Positions 42,482-55,456 of a stretch of 64,000 nucleotides of DNA are shown piece by piece. Numbering within the stretch: the stretch's first letter is position 1; the number at the start of each line of letters is the position of its first letter. The translations under genes were made by a program, and so were the position numbers. This DNA comes from Pomacea canaliculata (lineage: Eukaryota; Mollusca; Gastropoda; Architaenioglossa; Ampullariidae). The DNA lies in contig NC_037591.1 in assembly GCF_003073045.1 (NCBI RefSeq), positions 24,461,319 through 24,525,318 on the forward strand, in the 5' to 3' direction. The notes under the pieces are model-generated. The model searched no databases. It saw only the letters and a program-made list of their open reading frames with translations, and was not told where the DNA came from.

Positions 42482-43475
42482 CTGTCGCGTAGCGCGATCA
42501 TTCTCTGCGGGACTTGCTCTCACAGACACACACTCACAGTCACACATTCACAGTCACACATTCACAGTCACACACTCACAGTCACACACTCACAGTCACA
42601 CACTCACAGTCACACATTCACAGTCACACATTCACAGTCACACACTCACAGTCACACGCGCCCGACGTGAGCAACGAAGCCAATCGCTCCTCAGTGAACA
42701 GATAAACACACAAACGTAGGGTCTGTACAAAATACATGTTTATTAGTGGCCACTAGATGCGACCGACCAACTCAAAAAGAGGAAAGAAAGACAAAAGAAA
42801 AGAAAACGAAAGAGATGAAAAAAAGCTCCAGTGAATAGCATTGACTAACTTGCAAACAAATATCCCCACAAAATAAAAACAAAACGAATCACCCGGTACC
42901 TGCACAGCCCAGCACCGCACAAAGGCTCAACTACACAAAATAAAAGATAGCCTCTCCTAGACACTGACTAGGGCAACACATAACCACTGCCCTCCATCGT
43001 CCCCTCCCACAACACTCCTATGGTCAGCAGCCCAGCAGTCCGTCCTCAGCTGACATTTCTCTGACGACGAGATACTGGTTGCTAGGATCCGCTCCATGCA
43101 CCAAGCGAGGGACCACACCAAGTAAAATCTCAGCACTTCAGTATCTCTCCGTACCTAACTTCTTCTCGTGGCTAATTTCGAATCCCTACAATATATACTC
43201 ACGGTCTAACGTTCGAGAGAAAAAAAAAAAAAACTTCTACTTTTCCCACACTTCTATATTCTCATCCTTATTACTATTTAAGACCAGCAATACTGACCCT
43301 GCCAGGTGTGCAACCATCCAGTCTCCAGAGCCCATAATCTACATCTCACTACATACCGGTCTCTTGCTTCTAAATAGTCTCCACCAAGATGCGCGGCACC
43401 CACACAAAAGATACAACCAGCTACACTACCGCCGGGCATCCTCCTGACCCTTGCACTCCACCACCTCTGCAGCAA
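42482..43475. mobile_element. LTR-like fossil in 3' flank of gene 6
   Basis: Starts tgtcgcgtagcg and ends near gcaagacacgcg, like the copies at 24775 and 49260. No coding interior. It differs from the 49.3-kb copy mainly by single-base losses in short runs. Confidence 0.4.
42521..42655. repeat. 14-bp minisatellite (cacacactcacagt)n
   Basis: About nine to ten tandem units with c/t variation at one position. Confidence 0.9.
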
Positions 43476-44122
43476 GACACGCGAAAAAAAAAAACCATCT
43501 CATTTTTTATGTATGGTTTTTTTTCAATTGATGATCATGTAACAATATTTCACCCCACTTTGAACGGTCGTTGACCCATCAAATAAACAGTCCAGTTCAT
43601 TTCACTCACTGATCACTATTTTACACAGTCTTCGTGAAAATTAGCAAAATATTTTGAAAGAGATGAGCATCACACCACTCCATCTATTCATTTGTATAGA
43701 AACTGACATATTAGTGTAAAAAGTACTTATAACCAATGCAATCTGCCAGTACAAAATGACATATTCTATGACAAAATACATACACTCATTTATTTGTTAA
43801 TGCTGACAAGACAGCTCGACTGTTTAATCAAATCCACACTAACTCAAAATGTGAGTTCTGGTGCAGGTACAGAACATGTGTATCAGTCTGCCAAAGCCAG
43901 TAATAAGAAATCATGTAAAAGATTTCTTTTTCCAAAAAATCATTAATGTAATTAATACGATAACTTCATCTATCCCTGTTTTCATTCATCACAAATCCAA
44001 GAATCTTATCAGACTTTCATTCTTTCACTGCTGGTTAAATAAACAAAAGCTAAGCTGAGACCTGCAACGCAACTCTGACATGATGTGACCTGGTGACACT
44101 GGATTTTCTCACAATCTAAAAA

Positions 44123-46187
44123 CTATCTATCGACGTCTGTTGGGAAAAACGGTTGTACTGGTGGTGTGTAGATGGCTATAGGTTTGTTAAATTGATTGGA
44201 ATAAACACGTACAACACGACCGGACCTTTCTTTGCACGTGTTCTCTTCATCTCTCCCACATGATTCATCATTTGAAGTTTCATCTTTATCTTCGTCTACC
44301 ACAGCAAACAACATCCCGTCTTTGTCAGCATCAAAGTTCTGTATCCTGTTTACTTCTGGATGGATTAAAGGAGAACCGAAACACCATGTCTCCTTCTCGT
44401 CTGTTTGTTTCAACTTAATTAAACTTATAAAACACTCACCTGTCGTACAGTTCTGATTTATACAATACATGCCGGCATCCTTTGAAGCGAGAATTCTCTT
44501 CTCTTGTCCTTCGCATTCCAATATGAGATCTTTTCGGGTAATGGGTGATACTCTTTTTCCGTACTTATGCTCAGCAACAGCTCTTTCATGATAAAAGCCC
44601 ATGAAAATCCCTGACCTCTCTTTGGAGAAGTCACCTCCTGTTCCCCCATAAAATACCTCGATACTTCTATCCTCCTTTTGCCGCAAAGCGTGCACCTCAC
44701 GACATTCTCCATCTCCGCATCTAATATCGGTAATCAATCTGTAACTATCTCCAATCTGTTTTGTCAGCTTCACTGGCGATCCTATGTACATCATGACGCA
44801 GTTTTCAATGTCGTTAGTGAAATCGCCATGGAGTCCAGGAAGATGAGTCATAGAAGGCCACCTATCAATTACTTCTGTAATCCGCTCGGCGATTCCTTCT
44901 CCCCGTGTCATCTCTCTCTCCATCTCCAGGACCTCCGTGTCACAGGCTGAACGCACCGCCCGTACAGCTCGTTCCTGAAGTTTGGAAATGGAGTTCACCT
45001 CGTCTGTTACTGGCTGTGTCATGGCGGTAAACTCTCTCCTCAGACTCTCTGACATTTCCTGAAGATTTCTCATCGCTTGGTCACGATATCTTCCTGCCAT
45101 AGCCACAATGGCGTCATGCCGGACTTGAATCTGACAGAAAACAACTTCATGGTGAATCCTTTTTCGGTATTTGAAATTTACTCTCCCTAAGCCGTAAATA
45201 TGTTACTTTAGGGGTTGGATGTGGAGGTTTTACTGCTTCATCTTCTCTGTAGCCAGCGTTTTTCACGGGGTTGTGGTGGTGGGGGGGGGAGGTTCCTATC
45301 TGCTCCAACTCGCGCTGCTTTATCTTTATCATTCCAAATCCTTTGTGGGGTCAGGTACCCATAACCCCGACTGTGAGAAGTCTGCCTACACAGGTATCGA
45401 ACCAACGCCCATCTAGGTCCGGCGTTGACTGTTTTAGCTAAACACTTGACTATTTGCTTTCTCGAAATCCCCGAAAACTGTAAAAAGCACTGTGCACTGA
45501 TTTTTTATTTATTCATCACAACCAAAACCTTTTATAAGAGCTCTTAATGTTATTATTAAGACCTTAGAGAAAAGAAATGCAAACACTGACGCAAAAGAAG
45601 ACAACAGAAACAATGGTCATGCACACATTGCGATACACAAACAGATTTTATGTCATATATCAGTGACCTACCTGCTTCGTTAATGCAACTTGTTTTTCTT
45701 CTAAATACTTCTTGTTTTCTCTAAAACATTGTGTTTTCCATTCTAGAATACCAATGAAATTACCAAGACGATCCAGTTCATGTTCAATCGTTTGTTTACA
45801 GCGAGCGACGACGTCTGCCAGATCTTCAGTAACGTGCCCCTCGTGTTTGGTGAGCTTACATCTGATACAGATGGCTTGGTGACACTGTGTACAATACAAT
45901 ACAAGACGCTTCTGTGTGTGTACAGGACACATGGACAGACTTTTCTCACTACGCGCCTGCTCCAGAGCTTCCTCCGTGAAGTAGAAGTTGACTTGTAGAT
46001 CACACACACCACCTGGCGGTACAGTAGCAGGAGCTCTACAGGTAGGACACGGGATGGTGTCTCCATGTCTCTTTGCCAGCTCCTCTAGACACTCTAGACA
46101 GAAGGTGTGATAACAGGGCAGAAACCTCGGTGACCTGTAAACTTCTCTGCAGACTGCACATGTCATGTTATCCTGCGTAGCAGCCAT
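44123..46187 (-). pseudogene. TRIM-like gene 6, C-terminally truncated by deletion
   Basis: Exon 1 (45672-46187) is intact: RING CAVC, PCYHTFCLEC, CPTC; B-box CPVH, CTQCHQAICIRC, KHEGH. Exon 2 (44123-45130) is open for 335 codons but stops at PFFPTDVDR. Alignment with gene 7 shows that 589 bp (equivalent to 50923-51511) are missing, with the junction at 44132/44133 and about 1 bp of shared sequence. The deletion removes the last ~75 residues, including the ISDWMNDC and RPTALN blades of the propeller, together with the natural stop and 3'-UTR. The ~507-aa product would keep the RING, B-box and coiled coil and might act as a truncated partner of the paralogues; I score it as a broken copy. Confidence 0.8.
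45210..45470 (-). mobile_element. Intronic tRNA-derived SINE, gene 6
   Basis: Same position and structure as in genes 5 and 7; B box ggttcgatacc on the minus strand near 45400. Confidence 0.65.
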
Positions 46188-46255
46188 ATTTGATGTGGAA
46201 TTTTTGTTTCGATATTTAGGAAAGTATAAAGTTCTACTTCATTCTCAAACAGTCC
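46188..46255 (-). promoter_or_regulatory. 5'-UTR segment of gene 6 with splice acceptor
   Basis: Minus-strand ttatttcag then ggactgtttgagaatg, 68 nt above the ATG. Confidence 0.55.
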
Positions 46256-46709
46256 CTGAAATAAAATCATTACAATAGGAGTGTTGTAAAAATGTTATAC
46301 TGGAAATTGTATGAATGGAGAAAAAGAAATAAACTGACAGGAGAGAGTTAATCTTATTTGAATTCTCCTCAAGCGTATCTGCGATCAAAGAACCTTTTTG
46401 TTATACTTATACCATTAGTAATAGTAAGAGTTACAGCTCTTGTATAAAAGTTTTGTTATTGTACAATCATTCAAACTTTTTATGATGAAATGGTTTGTGT
46501 TGTGTTCTCTGTACTCCTCAAACAGGCGAACAAATAAAAATGTCAATGCCAAATGAACAATTATCAAACAGACAATTAGTGTATGATTAACTAATTACAA
46601 GATTATTTTTTCAAGGATGACGATAATGATGAGGAGGAAATGGATCAGAAAGGAGGACAGGCTAAATACGGATTTTAGTCTGATCAAATTAACCACAAAG
46701 ATTTTATCT

Positions 46710-48240
46710 GCCCTCGACAGTGGTGATGTTTCTGCACCTGTCTGCTGCATTGGACATGATGGACTCTCTGCTCCTTCATAGACTACACACCCTCTACTGG
46801 ATTTCTGGACCGGCATTAACGTGGTTCAACTCCTGTCTCACTGATAGGATGCAGACTGTGTTTGTTGATGGTCAAACATCTCGCCCTGCTCGTCATTCTT
46901 GTGGGGTTGTCGAAGCCTCAGCACTCAGTCCCATCTTAGTTCATCAGTAACAATGATCTGAACATGGCTCAAATATCGTGGTGATGAGAGTGTCTGTGTT
47001 GATGTGACCCCAGGTAACTACAGCATACGGACATTCCCCTAGTGCCTGTCGCGGAGGTGGGATCGCTGTGATCTTTAAAACATCTCTCGTGAGTCATTGC
47101 TTTGTGCACTGATGTGTGTGATGATTCCCTTTTGTAAACTCGTCGTTTGAATTTGTTAATGCAAGACTTTCGTTGCCACACAAAGAAGTTCATCTTATGT
47201 GTTTAAAAAGACCCCTCACGTAAAAATCATATCCAGGATTGGGTGGTGCACAGACCTGTTAATCATGTCATACTCGTAGTTACTGTATCAAATGCCCTCT
47301 ATTCACATCATTATTGTGTGTGGTTTGATCTGTCAGCCGTGACATGGACATGCCTATGTTTCGTAATCACTTAGGAACCGAACTATCCCTCCGACCATCA
47401 ATCTTTGCTGACAGGCTTGCAACAGACCTCCGCTCCGTGCTGAAAGCTTACGTTCCTGCTGTATCTACCCAAGTTCACCCCAACAAACACCCGCCATGGT
47501 ACCCAGTATTCCTGTTGAGCTGCGGAGAGGTAAGACGGAGCGTGGACGACCTGAGAGGTATGGATGCAGGTGTGGGATGACTGTCTAAATGCTAGATACT
47601 AAATGCTCCCAAGCGTGAAGTCATCCACCTTGTTTATTCGGCCAAAACTGAATTCCTCCGTGCTCACTTCAGTACTTGTTGGTCGAGTAGGGGCCTGTTT
47701 ATGACCTGCTAACTCTCTGGCAATACTGTCTGTCATGTTAACCATCATGTAACGATTCCATCTTACACTGCTTACAGCATCTACATCCCTTTATACCTTC
47801 ATCCATTGCTTTATGGTCTACTCTTGCACCTCATCTTTATGTTGTTGAGTGTGTCTATATGTACCTCGCTGTCCACTGCTGTTATCTTGTAACTTATCTT
47901 TATGTTGTTCAGTGTGCCTATACTCGAGATGTGATTCAGTGTGCCTATACTCTCCTTCGTTTTCTGCACTGGTTTCCCTTTCTGTTCTGGCAATCAAGCT
48001 GTCCATACTGTTTTAATTTCTTTGCTGGAACCTGCCCTGATTATTTCTCTGAACTTCTCTTCCGCTATAACCCAGCAAGACCACTTAGTTCTCTGCATGA
48101 CCACCGTATCATAGCTATTCCTGTCACCAGAACATGTGGCCACATGATTTTTAGTTACTGTGCACCAAAACAGTGAAACTCTGTCCCTTTCCATATCCGC
48201 CACCTGCCCACTATTGAATCCTTTAAACGTGCACTAAAGA
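46710..48240 (+). mobile_element. Rearranged LINE relic, duplicate copy
   Basis: Same order of pieces as at 40.1 kb: LHLSAALDMMDSLLLHRLH, then EN fragments including LDWVVHRPV (near 47240), then the linker (MPMFRNHLGTELSLRPSIF at 47350). It retains extra RT C-terminal sequence after 47900 (RYNPARPLSSLHD), which the 40-kb copy has partly lost. Confidence 0.75.
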
Positions 48241-49259
48241 CACCCGTCACGTACTTGAATTTGTTCTGCATTGTTATAGTTATTTTTTTCAAATATGAAC
48301 ACACTAAAGGTAACTGGTGGTCCTAAAGGTTTACATTCATACTGAAATCATCGCATCTCTCAAAATAAATAAGGCTCGCGACCTTTTGGCTTGACCCTGA
48401 TTCCTGTACTTGTGAGGGAAAGCTCACGTTAAAGGTTTGCTTGTCTCTTCATTCCATCTCTTTTTCTCTCAATTTTGTCACTCTATTACAAACAAATGTA
48501 CAAATCTTACATACCTCTTCGTGGTTACTGAAGAAAACACATTTTTGTCTGTCAGAAAGCTCGCTAGCTGACACACCTGATGGCTGGAAAGACGAAAACA
48601 ACAGGATTGATTGGAGCTAATAAAACTGTAATGGCATTTCAGTCAAACAGCAAGTGTTGACAGAAAACCTCCAGTGGTCAACCTTCCTACCTCTATGCTG
48701 TGTTCTGTGTGACTAAAATTGTGCTGGGAGACCCCCCGTCTCAGTCTACTCAGATGACTAGACCTCTCCTCCGGAGATTCCCAATGTTAGGTATTTCGAC
48801 AGACACCTTCCCCGTGTTTTTTTGTGTGAAACTGGAAATACTTCATGAATAATGTGACCTCATGTGGTTAGATTCACAGGTTTGGCCTTTCAAATATTGT
48901 CAGACTGGGGCCGATGGCCTAATACTAGTGTGGTGCATGGATGTATGTGGGCATATGTGTGTGTGCGTTGAATATGAAAGAAAAAACAGTAAAAACGAAG
49001 AATAGTTTGGATGAGTGCAGGCGATGTCTAATACACATTATATTCGCCTCCCGCACACCATGTTAGTAGAGTCCATGACCATAGCCTGCATAACTCCATA
49101 CGTTGTCATCAATTAGATTAGACCTGATGGTCAACTTGTACACAGTGTGTATGTGAGTGTGTGTGAGGATGTATATGTGTAGGTGTACGCACGCGCTCTG
49201 GTGTGTGTGTGGAGGGGGAAGTACAAAAATAAATGGTAGAGTGATACGCATGTATACCT

Positions 49260-50275
49260 GTCGCGTAGCGCGATCATTCTCTGCGGGACTTGCTCTCACA
49301 GACACACACTCACAGTCACACATTCACAGTCACACATTCACAGTCACACACTCACAGTCACACACTCACAGTCACACACTCACAGTCACACATTCACAGT
49401 CACACATTCACAGTCACACACGACCAGCACTCACGCGCCCGACGTGAGCAACGAAGCCAATCGCTCCTCAGTGAACAGATAAACACACAAACGTAGGGTC
49501 TGTACAAAATACATGTTTATTAGTGGCCACTAGATGCGACCGACCAACTCAAAAAGAGGAAAGAAAGACAAAAGAAAAGAAAACGAAAGAGATGAAAAAA
49601 AGCTCCAGTGAATAGCATTGACTAACTTGCAAACAAATATCCCCACAAAATAAAAACAAAACGAATCACCCGGTACCTGCACAGCCCAGCACCGCACAAA
49701 GGCTCAACTACACAAAATAAAAGATAGCCTCTCCTAGACCACTGACTAGGGCAACACATAACCACTGCCCTCCATCGTCCCCTCCCCACAACACTCCTAT
49801 GGTCAGCAGCCCACAGCAGTCCGTCCTCAGCTGACATTTCTCTGACGACGAGATACTGGTTGCTAGGATCCGCTCCATGCACCAAGCGAGGGACCACACC
49901 AAGTAAAATCCTCAGCACTTCAGTATCTCTCCGTACCTAACTTCTTCTCGTGGCTAATTTCGAATCCCTACAATATATACTCACGGTCTAACGTTCGAGA
50001 GAAAAAAAAAAAAAACTTCTACTTTTCCCACACTTCTATATTCTCATCCTTATTACTATTTAAGACCAGCAATACTGACCCTGCCAGGTGTGCAACCATC
50101 CAGTCTCCCAGAGCCCATAATCTACATCTCACTACATACCGGGTCTCTTGCCTTCTAAATAGTCTCCACCCAAAGATGCGCGGCACCCACACAAAAGATA
50201 CAACCAGCTACACTACCCGCCGGGCATCCCTCCTGACCCTTGCACCTCCACCACCTCTGCAGCAAGACACGCGAA
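49260..50275. mobile_element. LTR-like fossil in 3' flank of gene 7
   Basis: Starts tgtcgcgtagcg, ends near gcaagacacgcg. Best-preserved of the three minisatellite-bearing copies. No internal coding region. Confidence 0.4.
49303..49432. repeat. 14-bp minisatellite (cacacactcacagt)n
   Basis: About nine units; the array ends with an acgaccagcactcac variant absent from the 42.5-kb copy. Confidence 0.9.
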
Positions 50276-51285
50276 AAAAAAAAACCATCTCATTTTTTAT
50301 GTATGGTTTTTTTCAATTGATGATCATGTAACAATATTTCACCCCACTTTGAACGGGTCGTTGACCCATCAAATAAACAGTCCAGTTCATTTCACTCACT
50401 GATCACTATTTTACACAGTCTTCGTGAAAATTAGCAAAATATTTTGAAAGAGATGAGCATCACACCACTCCATCTATTCATTTGTATAGAAACTGACATA
50501 TTAGTGTAAAAAGTACTTATAACCAATGCAATCTGCCAGTACAAAATGACATATTGTATGACAAAATACATTCACTCATTTATTTGTTAATGCTGACAAG
50601 ACAGCTCGACTGTTTAATCAAATCCACACTAACTCAAAATGTGAGTTCTGGTACAGGTACAGAACATGTGTATCAGTCTGCCAAAGCCAGTAATAAGAAA
50701 TCATGTAAAAGATTTCTTTTTCCAAAAAATCATTAATGTAATTAATACGATAACTTCATCTATCCCTGTTTTCATTCATCACAAATCCAAGAATCTTATC
50801 AGACTTTCATTCTTTCACTGCTGGTTAAATAAACAAAAGCTAAGCTGAGACCTGCAACGCAACTCTGACATGATGTGACCTGGTGACACTGGATTTTCTC
50901 ACAATCTAAAAACTATCTATCGGATTATTTTTTTCATTCATTAAACATTGACAAAGTTCTTTATAGACAAATAACATGAAAGGCAAGTGAATGTAGCATA
51001 ACCTAATGTCGACGATGGTGTTTTGCTTGTTTATCGCAAAGCGGGTAGAACACAGACTCCAAGTATGGTTATCATCATGTGCTTCTTGTCATCAACTCTA
51101 ACAATCATAAAACCACCAACCTTCTCTTGAGTGCACTAGTAACCAGAATATACAACCTCTTTTTAGTGTGGATAAAGAAAAAACAGCAACTGGTTAAACA
51201 CAACTGTTTAAGAAAATGTATAAAACAAATCTTTGCCCACAGCAGAAGCTGATTTCAAATAAAATGTGTAATTGTGATACACCTT

Positions 51286-53570
51286 CTACTTTCCAAAATA
51301 AGAAGCGGAAAAGTAATCTCGTAGAAACAAGCCATCGCCACACCCAATGAGCAGGTAGCCGTAAACATCAACATTTAAAGCTGTTGGCCGCACTATGTTA
51401 CCACTGACTGGCAGGTAGTCGACAAATGTGATCTCATTGTCATCTACCTTTGTAACGTGTACGCAGTCGTTCATCCAATCAGAAATCAACAACTTTTTGC
51501 CCCAAAAGCAGACGTCTGTTGGGAAAAACGGTTGTACTGGTGGTGTGTAGGTGGCTACAGGTTTGTTAGATTGATTAGAATAAACACGTACAACACGATG
51601 GGACCTTTCTTTGCACGTGTTCTCTTCATCTTTCCTACATAATTCATCATTTGAAGTTTCATCTTTATCTTCGTCTACCACAGCAAACAACATCCCGTCT
51701 TTGTCAGCATCAAAGTTATGTATCCTGTTTACTTCTGGATGGATTAAAGGAAAACCGAAACACCATGTTTCCTTCTCGTCTGTTTGTTCTAACTTAACTG
51801 AACTTATAAAACACTCACCTGTCGTACAGTTCTGATTTATACAATACATGGCGGCATCCTTTGAAGCGAGAATTCTCTTCTCTTGTCCTTCCCATTCCAT
51901 TATGTGATCTTTTCGTGTGATGGGTGATACTCTTTTGCCGTACTCATGCTCAGCAACAGCTCTTTGACGATCACAAGCCATGAAAATCGCTGACCTCTCT
52001 TTAGAAAAGTCTCCTCCCGTTCCTCCATAAAATACCTCGATACTTTTATCCTCCTTTTGCCTCAAAGCGTGCACCTCACAACATTCATTATCTCCAGGTC
52101 TAATACGGGTAAAAAACCATGAACTATTCTCAATCTGTTTTGTCAGCTTCACTGGCGATCCTATGTACATCTTGACACAGTTTTCAATGTCGTTAGTGAA
52201 ATCGCCATGGAGTCCAGGTAGATCAGTCATAGAAGGCCACCCAGCACTTTGTTCTCTCAACCGCTCGGCGTTTCCTTCTCCCCGTGTCATCTCTCTCTCC
52301 ACCTCCACGACCTCCATGTCACAGGCTGACCTTAGCGCGTGTACAGCTCGTTCCTTAAGTTTGAGAAGGGTGTTCTTCTCGTCTATTATTGGCTGTGTCA
52401 TGGCGGTGAACTCCTTCCTAGCACTCTCTGACAATTCCTGAAGATTTCTCATCGCCTGGTCACGATATCTTCCTGCCATAGCCACAATGGCGTCATGCCG
52501 GACTTGAATCTGACAGAAAACAACTTCATGGTTAATCTTTTTTCGGTATTTGAAATTTACTCTCCCTAAGCCGTAAATATGTTACTTTAGGGGTTGGATG
52601 TGGAGGTTTTACTGCTTCATCTTTTCTGTAGCCAGCGTTTTCACGGGGTGGTGGTGGTGGGAGGGTCCTATCTGCTCCAACTCGCGCTGCTTTATCTTTA
52701 TCATTCCAAATCTTTTGTGGGGTCAGGTACCCATACCCCCGACTGTGAGAAGTCTGCCTACACAGGTATCGAACCAACGCCCATCTAGGTCCGGCGTTGA
52801 CTGTTTTAGCTAAACACTTGACTATTTGCTTTCTCGAAATCCTCGAAAAACTGTAAAATGCACTGTGCACTGATTTTTTATTTTATTCATCACAAACAAA
52901 ATCTTTTATAAGAGGCTCTTAATGTTATATATTAAGACCTTAGAGAAAAGAAATGCAAACACTGAGGCAAAAGAAGACAACAGAAACAATGGTCATGCAC
53001 ACATTGCGATACACAAACAGATTACGGATTTTCTGTCATATATCAGTGACCTACCTGCTTCGTTAATGCAACTTGTTTTTCTTCTAAATACTTCTTGTTT
53101 TCTCTAAAACATTGTGTTTTCCATTCTAGAATACCAATTGAAACATCAAGACGACTCAGTTCATGTTCAATCGTTTGTTTACAGCGAGCGGCGGCGTCTG
53201 CCAGATCTTCAGTAACGTGTCCCTCGTGTTTGGTGAGCTTACATCTGGTGCATATGGCTTGGTGACACTGTGTACAATACAATACAAGACACTTCTTAGT
53301 GTGAACAGGACACACGGACAGACTTCCCTCACTACGCGCCTCCTCCAGAGCTTCCTCCGTGAAGTAGAAGTTGACTTGTAGATCACACACACCACCTGGC
53401 GGTACAGTAGCAGGAGCTCTACAGGTAGGACACGGGATGGTGTCTCCATTTCTCTTTGCCAGCTCCTCTAGACACTCTAGACAGAAGGTGTGATGACAGG
53501 GAAGAAACCTCGGTGATGTGTAAACTTTTGTGCAGACTGCACACGTCATGTTATCCTGCGTAGCAGCCAT
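51286..53570 (-). CDS. TRIM-like RING/B-box/propeller E3 ligase, gene 7
   Basis: Exon 1 is 53055-53570 and exon 2 is 51286-52509, joined in phase 0 for ~579 aa. RING ligands C10, C13, C25, H27, C30, C33, C47, C50. B-box2 ligands C87, H90, C99, C102, C107, C110, H115, H118. Coiled coil about 120-260 across the junction after Gln172. The propeller is about 270-579, starting near GLHGDFTNDIENCVKMYIG, with an acidic loop DEDKDETSNDE and NHL-like blades from about residue 502 (PTDVCFWGKKLLISDWMNDC; RPTALNVDVYGYLLIGCGDG). It is the best full-length reference in the array. Start chosen at MAATQDNMTC, which is conserved in all copies. Family knowledge: TRIM proteins with NHL-like propellers are E3 ubiquitin ligases or RNA-linked regulators; function here is inferred only. 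Confidence 0.9.
52590..52841 (-). mobile_element. Intronic tRNA-derived SINE, gene 7
   Basis: Same element and site as in genes 3-6; B box ggttcgatacc near 52770. The GGT-rich stretch is shorter here. Confidence 0.65.
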
Positions 53571-53638
53571 GTTTGATGTGGAATTTTTGTTTCGATGTTT
53601 AGGAAAGTATAAACTTCTACTTCAATCTCAAACAATCC
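53571..53638 (-). promoter_or_regulatory. 5'-UTR segment of gene 7 with splice acceptor
   Basis: Minus-strand ttatttcag then ggattgtttgagattg, 68 nt above the ATG. Confidence 0.55.
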
Positions 53639-54095
53639 CTGAAATAAAATCATTACAATAGGAGCGTTGTAAAAATGTTATACTGGAAATTGTATGAATG
53701 GAGAAAAAGAAATAAACTGACAGGAGAGAGTTAATCTTATTTGAATTCTCCTCAAGCGTATCTGTGATCAAAGAACCTTTTTTGTTATACTTATACCATT
53801 AGTAATAGTAGGAATTACTGCTCTTGTGTAACAGTCTTATGTTGTTGTACAATCATTCAAACTTTCTATGATGAAATGGTTTGTGTTGTGTTCGCTGTAC
53901 TCCTCAAGCAAGCAAACAAATAAAAATGTCAATGCCAAATGAACAATTATCAAGCAGACAATTAGCGTATGATTAACTAATTACAAGATTATTTTTTCAA
54001 GGATGACGATAATGATGAGGAGGAAATGGATCAGAAAGGAGGACAGGTAAATACGCATTTTAGTCTGATCAAATTAACCACAAACATTTTATCTG
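53639..54095. other. Upstream flank of gene 7
   Basis: Collinear with the flanks above genes 5 and 6. It should contain the gene's intron and perhaps its promoter; no TATA box or first exon could be picked out with confidence. Confidence 0.4.
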
Positions 54096-54726
54096 CCCTT
54101 GACAGTGGTGATGTTTCAGCACCTGTCTGCTGCATTGGACATGATGGACCACTCTCTGCTCCTTCATAGACTACACACCCTCTACGGGATTTATGAACCA
54201 ACACTAACGTGGTTCAACTCCTGTCTCACTGACAGGACGCAGACTGTGTTTGTTGATGGTCAAACATCTCGCCCTGCTCGTCATTCTTGTGGGGTTGTCT
54301 AAGGCTCACAACTCAGTCCCATCTGAGTTCATAAGTGACAATGATCTGAACATTATGTTATTAGCTGAAACGTGTCTCAAATATCGTGGTGATGAGAGTG
54401 TCTGTGTTGATGTGACCTCAGGTAACTACAGTATACGGACATTCCTCTAGTGCCTGTCGCGGAGGTGGGATCGCTGTGATCTTTAAAACATCTCTCGTGA
54501 GTCACCTTGCTTTGTGCACTGATCTCCCTTTTGTTCACTCGTCTTTTGAATTTGTTAATGCAAGACTTTCGTTGCCAAAAAGAGAAGTTCCTCTTATGTG
54601 TTTATATAGACTACCACCCAGTAGCACGAACCAATTGACTGACAATATGTTTGTATTAGAATTTCATGATCTGCTTGACCACTGCAACACCCTCAGTGGA
54701 ATACGGGTGGTCGTAGGTCACTTTAA

Positions 54727-55456
54727 ATCATTCGCCACGCGTAGTACGCGGTTGTACTACGGCGCTAAGCGTCGCAGCCCACGCGTAGCCTGAATCTGTA
54801 CTACGCACTGTTGTACCACAGTAGAGTCTTTCGAGTGTTTAGTTCTGTGCGTAAATGAACGAATACATAAGGGGAGAAAATACGGGAACCTTAAGGAATT
54901 GTTCCTCTTTCGATTACTTCCCTTTAAAGTCTGAAAAAATCAACCAATCAGGTATTTTCTCCATGTTAAAACCACGCGAAGGTTTGTTTACTTCAGCGCC
55001 ATTTTGACATTCGTAGCAGGTTACTCAATTCGACGTGGATTTGTACTCAAACAACCGAAAATGAGAAGAAAACAGTAAGTAATATTAAAATTCAAAGGTA
55101 TATTCTCATTAAATATATGCCTGTTTTGAGCTTTTGTGTGTGTATATATTTTATAAATATTTTTTCTGATTGTCGAACTTTTGACCTACGGCCCCATTTT
55201 GTGAGTTCTCGGTCCGATACAGTTACAGTCTTTCAGTTGATTTTACTACAAGACAACAAAACGTATATTTGTTAAAATGTACACCACGTAAATCTATTTT
55301 AAATGATCTTTAAAACGTAGTATCACACATAGTTGTTGTTAATGTAGGATATTAAATATAATTTTTTTGAAAATACCAGTCGAGATTTCATTCGCGGTCA
55401 TTCTCTGCTGCGTATACCGGGGTCGAACGGGCTACCGCAGCTCCGTATTGAATGAG
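54727..55456. mobile_element. piggyBac-like TTAA element, non-autonomous, 730 bp
   Basis: Flanked by ttaa at 54723-54726 and 55457-55460. Removing the insert plus one ttaa gives ggtcactttaatgtccat, which restores the LINE endonuclease frame G-H-F-N-V-H. The ends are weak inverted repeats (atcattcgccacg / ctcattcaatacg). No transposase is present; an ATG RRK start followed by gtaagt at about 55061-55078 might be a vestige of a first exon. Confidence 0.75.

Larger units (their letters stand above)
39634..44122. other. Intergenic region between genes 5 and 6
   Basis: Collinear with 46256-50922. Holds a LINE relic (40090-41400), the shared flank block, a minisatellite and an LTR-like fossil. No host gene. 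Confidence 0.6.
46256..51285. other. Intergenic region between genes 6 and 7
   Basis: Collinear duplicate of 39634-44132, then continuing into the 3'-UTR of gene 7 that gene 6 lost. Contains a LINE relic, the shared flank block, a minisatellite and an LTR-like fossil. The polyadenylation block seen in genes 4 and 5 is altered here (ttattttttt near 50925). Confidence 0.6.

Noticed and set aside
53156-53449. Alternative-frame protein METPSRVLPVELLLLYRQVV
   Set aside because: Frame-shifted shadow of the RING exon; it recurs in every copy because the nucleotide sequence is conserved.
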